DNA of 64,000 bases from Amorphophallus konjac (taxonomy: Eukaryota; Streptophyta; Magnoliopsida; Alismatales; Araceae): assembly GCA_022559845.1 (NCBI GenBank), contig CM040123.1, positions 293,806,642-293,870,641 on the forward strand, in the 5' to 3' direction. Shown here one piece after another: positions 1 through 12,164 of this stretch. The translations under genes and the position numbers were made by a program. The first letter of the stretch is position 1. Each line of letters begins with the position of its first letter. The notes under the pieces were generated by a model. It was not told where the DNA came from. It worked only from the letters and a program-made list of their open reading frames with translations, and made no database searches.

Positions 1-144
1 TCGCCGCACCTTGGAGGCCGGCATGGTGCCCCCTGGAGAGGCGAGCACGGCTTCTCAGGGTTCGCAGAGGTCACAGAGGCCCCCTAGGGATCCCCGTCAG
101 AGGAGGGAGGAGAGAGATGACCAGGAGGGTGATGGTGAGAGTTA
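1..144 (+). pseudogene. PMD-type antisense gene copy alpha, 3' end only
   Basis: An open frame enters from the left edge and stops at the TAG at 142-144. Its last residues are Ser/Gln/Arg/Glu-rich. The sequence before and after the stop resembles the ends of copies beta (to 1792) and gamma (to 4878): an Arg/Glu/Asp-rich tail, then a short AT-rich 3' region. I therefore read it as the last exon of another copy of the same gene family, most of which lies outside the window. No domain is visible in the part present, so the assignment rests only on similarity of the tail. Confidence 0.45.
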
Positions 145-513
145 GAGAGTTGCTTGTACACTCCACCCTCCTTACTGCATGATGTACTTTCGGCTATTAT
201 ATGAAATGAAAATGGCTTTCTTGTGTTGTGTGTACTTTTCTCTCTCCCACACTTTCTTCTTTGCATTGAGTTGTCCTTCGAGGCACGCTCCACGAGACCT
301 TGCCCTGAACAGCGGGGAACTACGCTTTGTATGGGGGGATTCTGTTTCCTTTCTCCCCCTTTTTTTGGGCGCGTCCAGGTGCGAGGACGCGTCTTAATCC
401 TCGCATTCAAATTTAAAGCGACGGGTGGCCTTTCTTCTCCCGTGCCTTACCCACAAACGAGCCCGCCTTCCGCCGAAACTCACTCGCCCGTCTTTGTCTT
501 CTTCCCCTCGATT
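145..513. other. Spacer between PMD copies alpha and beta
   Basis: Non-coding stretch after copy alpha. It resembles the 3' flanks of copies beta and gamma at the start and becomes GC-rich towards the start of beta. An imperfect inverted repeat built on GGACGCG/CGCGTCC lies near 366-393, and a similar one lies near 783-810 inside the first intron of beta. No gene is recognised. Confidence 0.4.
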
Positions 514-1792
514 GATGGAGTTCGGCGGTCTGGACCACGGCGAAGGTGGAGAGGGACGCGGGACCCCTCGCCTGAGGAGGGACGCGCCAGAGCACGGAAC
601 GGCGTCCATGGAGGAGGAAGGGCCTCTTCGGGCCCCCGAGGGACCCGAGGGGCCCGATGTCGCGGAGGGAGGTGAACGCGGTCTGGTAGGTCCTCCGATC
701 TCTTCCTCTTTTGATCCATTTTGAGTTTTGAAGCGAGCCGCGTGAGGGGGGAAAGGGTTCGGCGAGTGTTGCACTCAAATGATGGACGCGTCCTAGACAG
801 GGGACGCGTTCTTTTGTTATGATGCAAAGTCCTTCTTTCTTGGTGCAGGACATGGCGAGGACCCTGGGCCTGGCCGATGAGTGGGCGAGTGCAGACGAGC
901 CGAGCCGCGTCAGGAAGGAAAGTCGCGGCAAGGCGAAGCTTGAAGATTGGCGCATATATATCCCTGGCTAGCAAGGGAGCGTACTGGTGCATGATAGTGT
1001 CGACTTCCTGCGGTGGCAGAGAGAGAGTTATGCGGGGCTTCCCCAAGCCGGGGATACGCGCGACGTCAACAGGTCGCGTGCCCAATTAGCCGAGGTCAGG
1101 CGGCAGCTGGCCGCCACTCAACAGGAACTGTCGCTCCTGGTAAGCTAAGTGCTGCATTTTCTATTTTTAAATGTGGAGCTTAGCTGACGACTGTTGTTTG
1201 TTCGTTCCAGCGTGCCCAGCAGACAGCGATGGTGGGAGTGACTGGCGGTACATCTTCCAGTTCCTCGGCCCCTTTTCTCGAGATTGCCTCCCTTCGGGAG
1301 CAACTTACTGGTGAGGTGGCTCGGGCTGCCCGGGCGGAAGAGGAGCGTGATGCCTGGGTGGCGACTGTAGCAAAGCTGCGACATCGCGGTGAGGAGAGAC
1401 CTTCTCCAGACATCCTGGAGTTAAGGGTTCTTCTGCAGATGATGAGGAGAGAGGCAGAGAGAGAGAAAGCCGAGAGAAGGTCCGAGCGACAGCGGGATCA
1501 GACCGAGAGGAGGGCCTTGGAGGCCCAAGTGAGGGAGCTCCAGCTGGGCCTTCAGGCCGTCGTGCAGAGGCTAGGAGGGATGGAGACGCGCTACGAGAGA
1601 GCGCGAGAGTTCGGGGAGCGACTGCGCCAGTCTGGTCGTTTTGCCGCTAGTGGCTTCTTTGCCACGCCAGGGGAGGAGCAGCGAGTCATTGCTGTGGAGC
1701 CGGCGCCACGAGGCGAGGCGGGTGCTACTGCACGGGGATGCCGGAGGCTTCTGAGGGACCCTCACCTCAGGGGAGAGGAGAGGGACGCCTAG
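514..1792 (+). pseudogene. PMD-type antisense gene copy beta, internally deleted
   Basis: A degenerate multi-exon gene. The first exon (ATG at 514 to about 684) is Gly/Glu/Arg-rich and ends at a GTAGGT donor. The next exon begins after the acceptor near 846-848. It encodes a segment starting with Met-Ala-Arg-Thr-Leu-Gly-Leu, which corresponds to the C-terminal part of the PMD exon in copy gamma, has one in-frame TAG near 970, and ends at the GTAAGC donor near 1140. The last exon starts after the acceptor at about 1210. It is open from 1229 to 1792 and is a strong coiled coil (long Glu/Arg/Leu heptads, about residues 20-130 of 187). Compared with gamma, the whole core of the PMD domain is missing. 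Splice boundaries match between the copies, which supports a real gene structure that has since decayed. The gene faces the gypsy pol of T1 tail to tail. Confidence 0.6.
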
Positions 1793-2398
1793 AGGGACGA
1801 GCATGAAGATAATGGCAAGAGTTGGCGAGCTAGTGGACCCGCCTCCTCTCTATGATTGTGATGTTTATGACAGCTTATGTAGAATTATGAATGGAGTGAT
1901 TTGATTTTCTGCTGCTTGTTTGTTCTCTTGTGCGTTCCTTCTTTCCTACACTTCTTCTCCTTTGCACTGTTCCCATGTGATGGGTCTGTCGAGACTCCAC
2001 CCCGAGCGGAGAATCGCGTCTTGTTGTGACCATTTTCCACAGGAATCTACCGTCGAAGTCAATAATGACGGCCCTAGTCCCCTTTCCCGGATGTTGTGTC
2101 AAATTTTGTGGACGTCCTCCAAAACATGATAGGGTATCCCTAGACAACATAGGGTGCTAGTCGTCATATTCTTCGTCCAATCAATCACCCTGTGCGAGCG
2201 GTGAAGTGACACACGGGACCGCATGGCAAGTGCCTCATCGCGAGGGCTATCATTAACAGGTGATGGAGGCAATCTTGGCCCGCACTCCTTCGATTTCTAT
2301 AAATTCTTGTCCCTTTTATCCTCCCAGGTATATCGAGTGCTAACTCGAGGAGCACAAGTTCTCACGAGAGAGGAGGAGTTCAAAATTCTGAGAGTTGG
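1793..2398. other. Spacer upstream of PMD copy gamma
   Basis: This holds the AT-rich 3' flank of copy beta and the 5' flank of copy gamma. A small open frame (2223-2513) runs into the first exon of gamma in another frame, and I do not regard it as a gene. An AG/GTATAT donor-like site at about 2328 could mark a leader intron, but this is weak. Confidence 0.35.
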
Positions 2399-4878
2399 AT
2401 GGAGGGCGAATCTTCCCACTCCTCGAAGAGAAGCAGATCCAGTGGTAGTAGTTCCAGGAGGCTTTCGGACCTCGAAGGGCACTTCAGCGAAATGGCCCAA
2501 TCACAACTCGTAAGCCAAGTTTTCCTGCCCTTTTTTTCATTCTTTTTTTCTTCCTTTCTTTCTGACCAAACCTCCTCTCCATTCCCTGCATGCGTAGAGT
2601 GTGATGAAATCACAGATCTCATGGGAGTTGGTAGTGACAGCATACCGAGGTCTCCCAGATTTTCAGAAGACCAGGCTAGACGTGATGGGTTTTGGCACCT
2701 TTCTTCGGATCGAGCCAATCCAGCTCGACCTGGTCCTGATCCAAGCCTTGTGTGAGAGATGGGACCCAGTGAGTCGGGCATTCCTGATGCCCTGGGGGCA
2801 CATGGTGCCCAGTCTAGAAGATGTGGTCTGAATTACGAGCCTCAAGGTGGATGGCGAGGCAGTGACCGGAGTCACTTATGCGGATTACCGAGAAGGTACT
2901 CGGAAGCTACTGGGTTTGGACCTAGATGGTCGGAAAAATAGGTCGGTAGCTAGGGCGTCCCTCATGGATGCATTAGGGCTCACCGACACTCGTCGTCGGG
3001 ATGATGAATCCTCAGAAGAGTTCATAGAAAGGATGGAGATAGGATGCCGTGCCGTGTACTGCACAGACTTCGGCAACTAGGAAAGATGCAACATAGATTT
3101 GAGGAGATTTCTCCTCTTCCTTTTGGGGAGATTGGTACTGAGCTTGAAAGGGGACGATATCCAATGTCGCTTCCTGTAGCTGCTGTCAGACCTTGAAAGA
3201 GTAGGGTACTACGCCTAGGGAGCTGCCATGCTGGCGCACTTGTTTGCAGGCCTGTTCCAAGAAGCGGATCGTGAGATGGCTGTGAGTGGTTTTACACCAT
3301 TTATCCAGGTATTTTTGGTTTTGCTTGTTTTATATTTTTTTGTGTTTTTGCAAGGTACTGATGACCTGCGCCGAGCAGCTGTGGAGCTATTATTACCTCC
3401 CCATGGGGAGAGCTCGGCATTGGCGACCCGCGATGGTGCCGCTAGCCAGGCGGTGGGAACCCATCATGAGTGCGGCACCCCTAACCTACCAACTGATGGT
3501 GCTAAGGCGGGAGCTACAGGAGTTCCCTGCAGCGATGGTAAACTGGAGACCCTACTCAGACATGGTCGATGCCGACCAGCCGTGGGTTCTAGCAAGTCGT
3601 GCCCGGTTCGGACGGGAATCGTGGATGCACTGCCTGAATGAAATCGAGCCGCTTCGGCTACGATTGGTTATGAGGACTTTAGGACTGGCTCAAGAATGGG
3701 TGGATTCAGCTGCGCCACCTCGTGTCGAGAGAAAGACACGGGGACCGGCGACCTGCATTGACTGGCGCGTGCGGTTCCCTGAACAGTATGAAGACTGGCA
3801 ACGGGGTGGCACGATTGTAGAATCACATGCGCGGGATAGCGAGGACTACTTGCGTCTATATAGGATAAAGTACGCAGAGCGGCTCTAACCCCGGGGACTT
3901 GTGGAGGTAGGTTTCCCCTTTTTCTCTTTTCTTCTTTCTCCCTTTTTTGGTTTTCTGGTGAAAATGTTGACTTGTATGGCTGCAGGATATCCGTGATACG
4001 ATGATAGCGACTTTACGAACTCGCTTGGCAGAGATGGAGCAACGGTTGGGCGATGCCCGCGGAGCTACGAGCGCCTTGGTAGGTGTACAGTGCGTTCCTA
4101 ATTAAAACCCCAGATTCCAGATGTTGGCTGCTAATTCACGCGGTCGTAGCATGCCCAGATTGGCGCGGGTTCCCCAACGATGGGAGTAGGTGGTGCCTCT
4201 TCCAGCTTGTAGATTCCCACCTCAGAACTTGACTTGCTTCATGAGCAACTTGCTCACGCCACGCAGCGTGCTGCGGAGGCAGAAGGGATGCTCTGCATAC
4301 AGGTAAAAGTTTCAGTGTTGAGTTCTCTTTGTTTATGTCTTGCCGCGTATCTTGAGATGGTACACTTGGCGGGAAAAGGAGACGGAAGAAGCGCTTGCCC
4401 ATGCCGCGTAGAGGGACGCCAGAATAACAGAGCTGGAGAGGGAACTGCGGCGTCATCCTGATGACGACTCCTCTAGGGATGCCGTGGAACTGAGGATCAC
4501 TCTCCAGTTGGAGAGGGAGGACCGCGAGAGAGAACGTGCAGAGAAAGAAAGAGACGCAGAGAGAGAAAGAGCCAACTGATTGACTGAAGGGAGGAATGAA
4601 GGGCCATGGAGGCCCAACTATTCGAACTCCGAATCAGTCTTGGTCTTGCTGAACAGTGGCTGAGAGATGGTGAGGAGCGCTACCGAAGAGCACGAGAGCG
4701 TGGCTTTCGTGTTGGTAGCTTCTCTGCTGCTTCCGTGGATCAGCGCCGGGATGTGGGAATAGGAAGGGGAGTACAGAGCGGTAGGAGTACCGCTTTTCGT
4801 AGTTGGGTAGCACCTTTGAGAGCGTTTTGCCCGGAGAGTAGTGGGACGAGTAATGCAGAGAGAGAGGGCAGAACTTGA
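2399..4878 (+). pseudogene. Plant mobile domain (PMD) gene copy gamma, most complete copy
   Basis: Five or more exons can be traced. Exon 1 (2399-2509) encodes a Ser/Arg-rich leader. Exon 2 (2598-3308) and exon 3 (3379-about 3906) encode a PMD (aminotransferase-like, PF10536 type) domain, recognisable by GFGTFLRI, ALCERWDPVSRAF, PSLEDV and KVDGEAVTG in order, and by the conserved Trp/Pro-rich exon 3 start (LPMGRARHWRP). Exon 4 (about 3986-4079) and later exons give a coiled-coil tail ending near 4878, with a polyadenylation-like AATAAAATAC at 4902. The phase is kept across both domain introns. The gene is dead: in-frame stops lie at 2829-2831, 3078-3080, 3177-3179, 3216-3218 and 3886-3888. 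PMD proteins occur in plant hosts and in transposons. Here the position antisense and 3' to a Tat pol suggests an accessory ORF of T1. The molecular role of such ORFs is unknown. Confidence 0.72.
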
Positions 4879-6652
4879 TGTAATTTTTTTTATTTTTGGA
4901 ATAAAATACAAGGTTTGGTTTGTTTGGTTTTCACCTTTGCTTCTGTTGCCTGAATCCCTACACACATCACTGAAACAAACAAATCAGAATTTCTGTTCTG
5001 ACTTGGCCCCTTGCTCAATAAGGAAATGGTCACTGTGACTTTCCTTGATAACTAGTCAAGGGGCCAAGCCTTTATTTAAGGAAGGCGAGAGAAAGATGTA
5101 GTGATGATAAATGCGACAGGCAAGCACACGAATGCAAGCGGTATTAAAAGTGAGATGCTGCACGCAAATGCAATCATGCAAAATTGATTTGTTTTCTTTT
5201 TTATATTTGACATTTTTTTGTTTTATCATAAAAAGATTTTTTGTTTGCAAATATGTACATTTTCTCTTTTCCATTTTTTTTGTTGCTTTTATCATTTCGA
5301 TTTTTTTTGTTGCTAACGCCCGGCAAGCACCCACATGGCACCTAACCTACGTGAGAACAGGGGTTTCTTACTAACCTCCCAGGTATCCTAAGTGCATATC
5401 TAGGTTGATTTGGGCCTCTAGACCCCTCGAATGATGATCCCGCCGGCTAAGACTTACCCTGATGATAATACCGTCATGCCATGCTTAGGCTCCCAGTCGC
5501 TTCCGACCATAGGGATTCACCCAAAAGGTGTTTGAGGTAAGAGATTTGCCCGACCCGGGTCTATTTCCTCACAACTCTAGATGGTATATGATGGAACACC
5601 CTGGAACCCTAACGACCAACCGCGCGACGCTGACCCGGAATCAGACGCCGTCGCACCCATAGGTGACGCGCTTGCATTGGCCTAAGCCCAAGGTTAAGTA
5701 AGAAGACATCAAGGTGGTAAACAGGGGTCTTGACCAGCCAGAAACACGGAGACTCCTTCGCAGCGATAGCTTTTACTTTTCAAAGTAGGCAACCAAATGT
5801 GTATATTAAAATAAGGTCGCAGACCCTAGGCAGTTTTCACCCTTCAGAAACTCCATCGAACCTTCATCTTTAGAGGGAGAAGGAAGAGTGTAGGGGATAA
5901 ACCTCCTGAGAGGACCGGCAAAGCCGTTAACCCGGCGAGCGAATAAGGGCCCATTAACTCTTTCCTTTCGGACAACTTCGGACCAAATCTTGAGCATTTA
6001 CATTCCACGGCCCCTTTTGTGGATTCAGACTTTTGCCTTGAGGGGTTCCGTTTATCGCAACAGGCACGGTCACGACCAGGCTTTTCTCTTGATTTTGATT
6101 TTATATTTCTTTTTGTGAGGGAGATATAGTCGTTTGACGTTTGTGGGCTCCCTTTTCGTATGCCTGCGGGGACACTGCCCTCTTCTCATGCTCTGATCGA
6201 TGCTCGAGGAAATGGATCCTACTCTTGCCTTTGGGGTTTGAGTTTTGGTTTCTCATGCTCAGCGTTTTAAGGGCGCCGACTGTCTCATTTGGTCGAAGAG
6301 AAAAGAATAAAGATTACAGCTTCCGGAGATCTTCTGGGTGGGGCCCCACCGTAGGTGATGCTACCGACTTTTTTGAATAAAATACATAAGTGAGCACATG
6401 TTAGCTTCCTTCGAGCGAGCATAGGCCGATGTGGCCGGACAGGGATCTCCACGGTTCTGACAAACCAAGACCCGGTGCCTACCAAGCCTTAATGGGCCCT
6501 ATCCTAACATGGAGGTTAGATGCAGGGACTTAACTACATGGTGACTGCCAGGCATCGGCATTTTGAATCTTCCATATTTTTAGTGGTTTTCGGTATTTCT
6601 TTATTTTTGATGTTTTTTATCTTTTCATCATTTTTTGTTTGTTTGTTTTGTG
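4879..6652. other. Spacer between PMD gene gamma and T1 integrase
   Basis: This is the region where T1 pol (minus) and the PMD genes (plus) converge. It contains T-rich tracts (5190-5310, 6540-6650), AATAAAA-type signals at about 4902 and 6376 suited to plus-strand transcripts, and GC-richer sequence at 5340-6100. Small open frames occur (for example minus 5806-5997), but none has a recognisable domain. No LTR matching the 18-20 kb LTR is present, so the T1 3' LTR must lie beyond the left edge. Confidence 0.4.
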
Positions 6653-7546
6653 CTAGGCGTTGCCAGGGTACACGGCTTGAATTACGAATGGTCCTTCCCA
6701 ATTGGGTTGGAGCTTAGAACGCGGCCCTCCAGGTTTGACAAAAATTCTTTTTACGACCATCTCACCGACTTTGAATTTTCTCTCAACGACTTTCTTTTGG
6801 TAAAAGCGAGCGAGTCTATTTTGATACACACGCGCGTGTTTGGCAGCGGCCAGCTGCTTCTCATCCAAGAGTTCCAACTGGGCGAGGAGTGAATTACAAC
6901 GATCATCGAGGGAAAATTCCTCGTCCAATTGTACCCTGAGAGAAGGGATCAGAGTCTCATACGGGACTACCGCTTCCATACCATAAGTAAGGGCAAATGG
7001 AGTCTGCCCGGTGGGGGTACGGATTGAAGTGCGATAGGCCCATAGGGCTTCGATAAGTTTTTTTGACCAGTCTGAAAACTTACTAGACCCGCAGGTTTTT
7101 TTGATGATTTTGAGCAATGTTTTATTGGTGGCCTCCGCTTGGCCGTTACCTTGTGGGTAATAAGGTGATGAATGATGCAATGTAATTGCGTACCTTTTGC
7201 AGAGGTCCTGTAGGTCCTGAGAAATGAACTGTGGCCCATTGTCGGTGACGATCGTGCTTGGGACGCCGAATCTGGCGAGGATGTTCTTCATGATGAACTT
7301 GCAGACTGTTGATGCCTTGATTTCCGCGTAAACTTCGGCTTCGGCCCATTTGGTGAAGTATTTCGTTGCAGTAAGGATGAAAGATTTCTGCTTGGTGAGG
7401 GAATTGGGATCACCTAGGGGACCAATGATGTCGAATGCCCACATGGAGAAAGGCCATGGGGAGGATATTGGATGAAGTGAGGAAAATGGTGAATGGATTT
7501 TATCGGCGAAGTTGACACTTGACACACCTACGGACATAGACAACAC
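6653..7546 (-). pseudogene. T1 integrase core and C-terminus
   Basis: A 297-residue frame carrying the gypsy integrase DDE core: Asp39 in AFDIIGP, Asp102 in TDNGPQF and Glu138 in GNGQAEA, with the standard 35 residues between the last two. The C-terminal part shows the GPF/Y-like PNWEGPFVI motif. The frame ends at a TAG soon after (YPGNA then stop), a few residues short of the usual end. It overlaps the upstream RT/RNase H frame (7500-10094) in another frame. The zinc-finger half of integrase is in that upstream frame, so a one-base frameshift near 7505 has split the enzyme. Confidence 0.85.
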
Positions 7547-10094
7547 AATCCTCTTCCATAGTGGGCCAATAAAAGCCTTGGCGAATGATCTTCTTGGCGA
7601 GCATCTGACTATTCACGTGGCCACTGCACACACCCGAGTGCGTCTCCTCCACATATTTCCAAACCTCATCGTCACCAAGACATCTTAACAGAATACCAGT
7701 AAGGCTCCTCCTATAGAGTAGACCTCCAACCAAAGTATATTTCTGAGCCACCCTTCTTATGGCTTTCTTGTCCTCTGTGGTGGCCCCTTCAGGATAAGAC
7801 TGATCTTGGCAGTATTTGACGATTTCATAGAACCATGGTTTCTCTTCATCAGTCAGTTCTTCTTCAACCTCTGCCAACATGATCTCCCTCTTCTCAAGGA
7901 TATCTTCCTGCAGGATCTTTCTGGCTATCCTGTCTTTGATATTTACGTAGGAAGCATCATCGATTGCAGGGGCGTGAAGTTTGTAGATGGAAATGGACTC
8001 AAACCATCTTCCTAGAGGGAACCTTATGGATGATGCCAACGAGACGAGGGCATCGGCGAGAATATTCTGATGACGAGGGACATGAACAAAGATCAGTTTT
8101 GTGAACAGTTTGGCAAAGGCAGCAGTGAGTTCTTGGTATGGCTTGAGTTTGGGATCGCGAGTGCGATATTTAGTGAGCACCTGGCGAAGGATGAGTTGAC
8201 TATCACCTACGACTCGCAACTCAGTGATACGAAAAGAATGGGCGAGTTCTAGGCCAGCTAGAAGAGCTTCATATTCGGCTATATTATTGGTAACTGGAAA
8301 TTTAAGCTGGTATGCCAATGGGAATGTGAGGCCTTCAGGCAACAGGAGGGCGACACCGATTCCTCTCCCTTGAGAATTCAGAGCTCCATCAAAATATAGC
8401 GTCCACATTGGCTCATCTGATTGGTTGACGGACATTAGTTCCTCGTCTGGAAACTCTGATTGGACGGGATCGAACTTGGGAAGAGGATGGTGAGCGAGAT
8501 GCTCGGCTATGGCATAGCCTTTAATCGCCTTTTGCTGGATGTAAGTGATGTCGAACTGAGAGAGAAAACTTTGCCAGCGTGCTAGCCTATCCGTAAGGAC
8601 GGATTTCTCCAGAAGGAATTTGGTAGGATTCATTCGAGCAATCAAGTGGACCTCATGAGCCAAGAAGTAGTGCTTCAATTTCTGCACTACCCAAACGAGG
8701 GCAGCACAGGTTTTCTCCATGACGGTGTACTTCTGCTCATAGGGATTGAAAAGTTTGGACAAATAATAGGTTGCCCGTTCCTTGCCTTCTTCATCAGCTT
8801 GTGTGAGGACGGCTCCCACGGAGTCATCCAAGACTGAGACGTAAAGGATCAGAGGGTTTTCTGGTTTGGGTGGAATGAGAACTGGTGGACTAGCCAGATA
8901 TTCCTTCAACCCTTCAAAAGCTTTCTGACATTTAGAATTCCAGTGGAATTCTACTCCTGGCTTGGTCAACTCGTAGAGAGGTCTACACCTTTGTGAATGT
9001 TGGGACACAAACAGACGAATAAACTGCAACCTCCTGATTAAACCTCGGACTTCCCTAAAATTCTTGGGAGGCGGCATATCCCTGATAGCCTTGGCTTTGT
9101 CGGGATCTATCTCGATCCCTCTTTTACTCACAATGAACCCCAGCAATTTACCCGATGACACACCAAACACACACTTTTTCGGGTTCATTTTCAATTGGAA
9201 CTCCCTTGACCTCTGCAAGACCTTAGCCAAAACTTCTGGATGTTCCATCCTGGTCCTTGATTTCACCAATAAGTCATCCACATACACTTCCAGATATATG
9301 TGCATCATGTCATGAAATATGGCCATTATCGCTCTTTGGTAAGTAGCTCCAGCATTCTTTAATCTGAACGGCATGACCACATAACAATATGTTCCCCAAG
9401 GGGTAGTGAATGACGTCTTCTCCTGATCCTCTTCTGCCAAACGAATTTGATTATATCCTAAAAATCCATCCATGAATGAGAGGGTCTCATATCCTGCTGT
9501 GTTATCGATCAACACATCAATGTGAGGCAAGGGAAAATCGTCCTTTGGACACGCGCGGTTAAGGTCCCGGAAGTCGATGCAAATCCTGACTTTCCCATCT
9601 TTCTTCATGACCGGGACAATGTTCGCCACCCATTGAGGATAAAGGACGACTCTAGTGAACCTGGCTTTGTGGAGCTTATCGACCTCTTCTTTCATTTTCA
9701 AAGCCATCTGAGGGTGGAAACGCCTTAACCTTTGTTTTACCGAGATGGTCCCTGGTTTTAGGGTTAAACGGTGTTCGACTAAGGTTGAATCTAGACCCGG
9801 CATATCCTCGTAGCTCCATGCAAACGTGTCCTTATATTCCTTGAGAACCTCAATTAATGCCTCTTCTTCAGAGGGTGGTAGGTTGTCACTTATGAGGATG
9901 ATCCTAGGGTCTTCCTCAGTTCCCAAGTTGACTTCTTTGGTGGATTCTTCTACGGCGGTTGACGGCTCGTCGAATCTCCTCATTCCACTAGCGTATGCGC
10001 CCGCCGCATCCTGATATTCTTCACCCTCATCTTCAGTGGGGCATTCTTCATCCGTGATCTCGTAGACTCCATACCCTTCATCAAATGCACAATC
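7500..10094 (-). pseudogene. T1 reverse transcriptase, RNase H, archaeal-like RNase H, integrase zinc finger
   Basis: The open frame runs from 10133, but its first 13 codons lie in the inserted M1 LTR; T1 sequence starts at 10094. Counting from 10133, RT spans about 130-330 with Asp222 in FMDG and the catalytic YVDD at 284-287. An RNase H1-like region follows (about 420-550). A second, archaeal-like RNase H comes next with Asp582 (FDG), Glu620, Asp644 (GDSQ) and Asp694 (ADAL). The integrase H2C2 finger is at His832, His839, Cys870, Cys873. The conserved RT motif PFGLKN reads PFRLKN at 256-261, a Gly-to-Arg change likely to harm the enzyme. The frame stops at 7500 because of the frameshift into the integrase core. 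The frame is otherwise long and open, so decay is moderate. Confidence 0.9.
10090..10094. repeat. Left target-site duplication of M1 (CAATC)
   Basis: CAATC directly precedes the first LTR base of M1 and is repeated at 13244-13248 directly after its last base. It is a 5-bp target-site duplication that fixes both ends of the insertion. Confidence 0.93.
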
Positions 10095-11081
10095 TGATGT
10101 GAAACGAAATTGGGAGGGGGTGGCCTTCTTCAACCTTCTGCCCCGTAGTCGCGCTATAGGAGCATGGCGCCTTCATGAAGATCACGCTAGGACGATACAG
10201 CGCGTTCTCAGACAGTCGCCGGACGAAGAAGTTGGACTTAGGGGCGCTCGTGGATGACTTCGGGGGAGTGATTCACAAGGGGAGGGCACATAGGAGGGTG
10301 GATATGACACGGGGGGGGGGGATCCTAACAAAACATGGGGGCCCTAAACATCGATTAAACTAACCTATTGCTAGCTAGGATAACTTGGTGAATGTGGGAG
10401 CGGGGGTGGGCGTCGAGGGAGAAAGGGGCATGGCAGGGCGAGCTAGGACCAGTAGGGTGTTGGCTGGGGCATCACACCCGATCCCATCGCAGGACCGGTG
10501 CAACCAAGCTCCGTCTTGGTCATAGCCACGTCGTTGGCGGTGGTGGAGGGCGTCGATCGTCGGTGGAGGAAGAACGGAGCCCGAATGGGGCCTCACACCC
10601 GGCCTCTTCTCAAAGCCGATGCACCCGGATCTTCGAACGGCCTCCGTGAAGGGGAAGAAGGGAGGATTAGAAGAAGAACGTGGGCATCGCACCCGTAGAG
10701 GGGAGGAGGGAGGGGATTCCAAAGATTGGGGGGGGGGAAGAAAAGAGATATAGCCATGCTATACTCTTCAAACACTCATTTTCTCAATTCATTTCTATTC
10801 CATTACTTAATCAAACGAGATGGGGTACATATATAGGGGGGAAGGGGAAGCCTAAATGACACTAAAACATCAATTACAACAGTGGGAAACAGCGAACATT
10901 GAAGTCATTGGGAGTTCCAAGTGCTGGGTAGTTGGGGCGTCTGCAGTTGACCGTCTGCCTGAGATCGCGCTAGGGAAACCTAGCGCCTTCTTCAGGTCGC
11001 GCTACCCAAAGGTAGCGCGTTAATCTCCAGCCCAGCAGCTTCATCGATCGGCTTTGGCGGCAGCTACCTTGATTTCCATCA
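10095..11081 (-). repeat. M1 LTR copy A (3' LTR in element orientation)
   Basis: This 987-bp repeat starts TGATGTGAAACG and ends CCATCA. It contains a minus-strand TATA box at 10829-10836 and two G runs of about 11 and 10 bases that vary in length between the three copies. A GCGC-rich stretch with short inverted repeats sits near 10970-11030. The 115-133-residue open frames in it change at the G runs and look like chance. Confidence 0.93.
10829..10836 (-). promoter_or_regulatory. TATA box of M1 LTR
   Basis: CTATATAT on the minus strand, preceded by an AT-rich stretch. The same site occurs in the other two LTRs (about 11912-11919 and 12991-12998). It fits the U3/R border of the element. Confidence 0.6.
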
Positions 11082-11174
11082 AACCCCTCCACTTTGGAAG
11101 GTTCATCCTCGAACCTAGAAGCTCAAGATCCCAGTCTGTGAGAACAGCCTAGTTCCCTAAGCTTTGATACCACT
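11082..11174 (-). other. M1 internal region 1 with PPT and PBS
   Basis: This is the 93-bp stretch between LTR A and LTR B. On the minus strand it has the initiator-tRNA-Met-type primer-binding site TGGTATCAAAGC (11161-11172, one mismatch to the usual TGGTATCAGAGC) and the polypurine tract at 11082-11095 next to LTR A. Nothing else fits in it. Confidence 0.88.
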
Positions 11175-12164
11175 TGATGTGAAACGAAATTGGGAGGGGG
11201 TGGCCTTCTTCAACCTTCTGCCCCGTAGTCGCGCTATAGGAGCATGGCGCCTTCATGAAGATCGCGCTAGGACGATACAGCGCGTTCTCAGACAGTCGCC
11301 GGACGAAGAAGTTGGACTTAGGGGCGCTCGTGGATGACTTCGGGGGAGTGATTCACAAGGGGAGGGCACATAGGAGGGTGGATATGACACGGGGGGGGGG
11401 GGGATCCTAACAAAACATGGGGGCCCTAAACATCGATTAAACTAACCTATTGCTAGCTAGGATAACTTGGTGAATGTGGGAGCGGGGGTGGGCGTCGAGG
11501 GAGAAAGGGGCATGGCAGGGCGAGCTAGGACCAGTAGGGTGTTGGCTGGGGCATCACACCCGATCCCATCGCAGGATCGGTGCAACCAAGCTCCGTCTTG
11601 GTCATAGCCACGTCGTTGGCGGTGGTGGAGGGCGTCGATCGTCGGTGGAGGAAGAACGGAGCCCGAATGGGGCCTCACACCCGGCCTCTTCTCAAAGCCG
11701 ATGCACCCGGATCTTCGAACAGCCTCCGTGAAGGGGAAGAGGGGAGGATTAGAAGAAGAACGTGGGCATCGCACCCGTAGAGGGGAGGAGGGAGGGGATT
11801 CCAAAGATTGGGGGGGGGGGAAGAAAAGAGATATAGCCATGCTATACTCTTCAAACACTCATTTTCTCAATTCATTTCTATTCCATTACTTAATCAAACG
11901 AGATGGGGTACATATATAGGGGGGAAGGGGAAGCCTAAACGACACTAAAACATCAATTACAACAGTGGGAAATAGCGAACATTGAAGTCATTGGGAGTTC
12001 CAAGTGCTGGGTAGTTGGGGCGTCTGCAGTTGACCGTCTGCCTGAGATCGCGCTAGGGAAACCTAGCGCCTTCTTCAGGTCGCGCTACCCAAAGGTAGCG
12101 CGTTAATCTCCAGCCCAGCAGCTTCATCGATCGGCTTTGGCGGCAGCTAGCTTGATTTCCATCA
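11175..12164 (-). repeat. M1 LTR copy B (middle LTR)
   Basis: 990-bp copy nearly identical to copies A and C; most visible differences are single substitutions and G-run lengths (about 13 and 11 here). Confidence 0.93.

Noticed and set aside
1..4878. PMD genes as functional host genes
   Set aside because: Many in-frame stops, an internal deletion in copy beta, and clustering of three broken copies beside a gypsy element.
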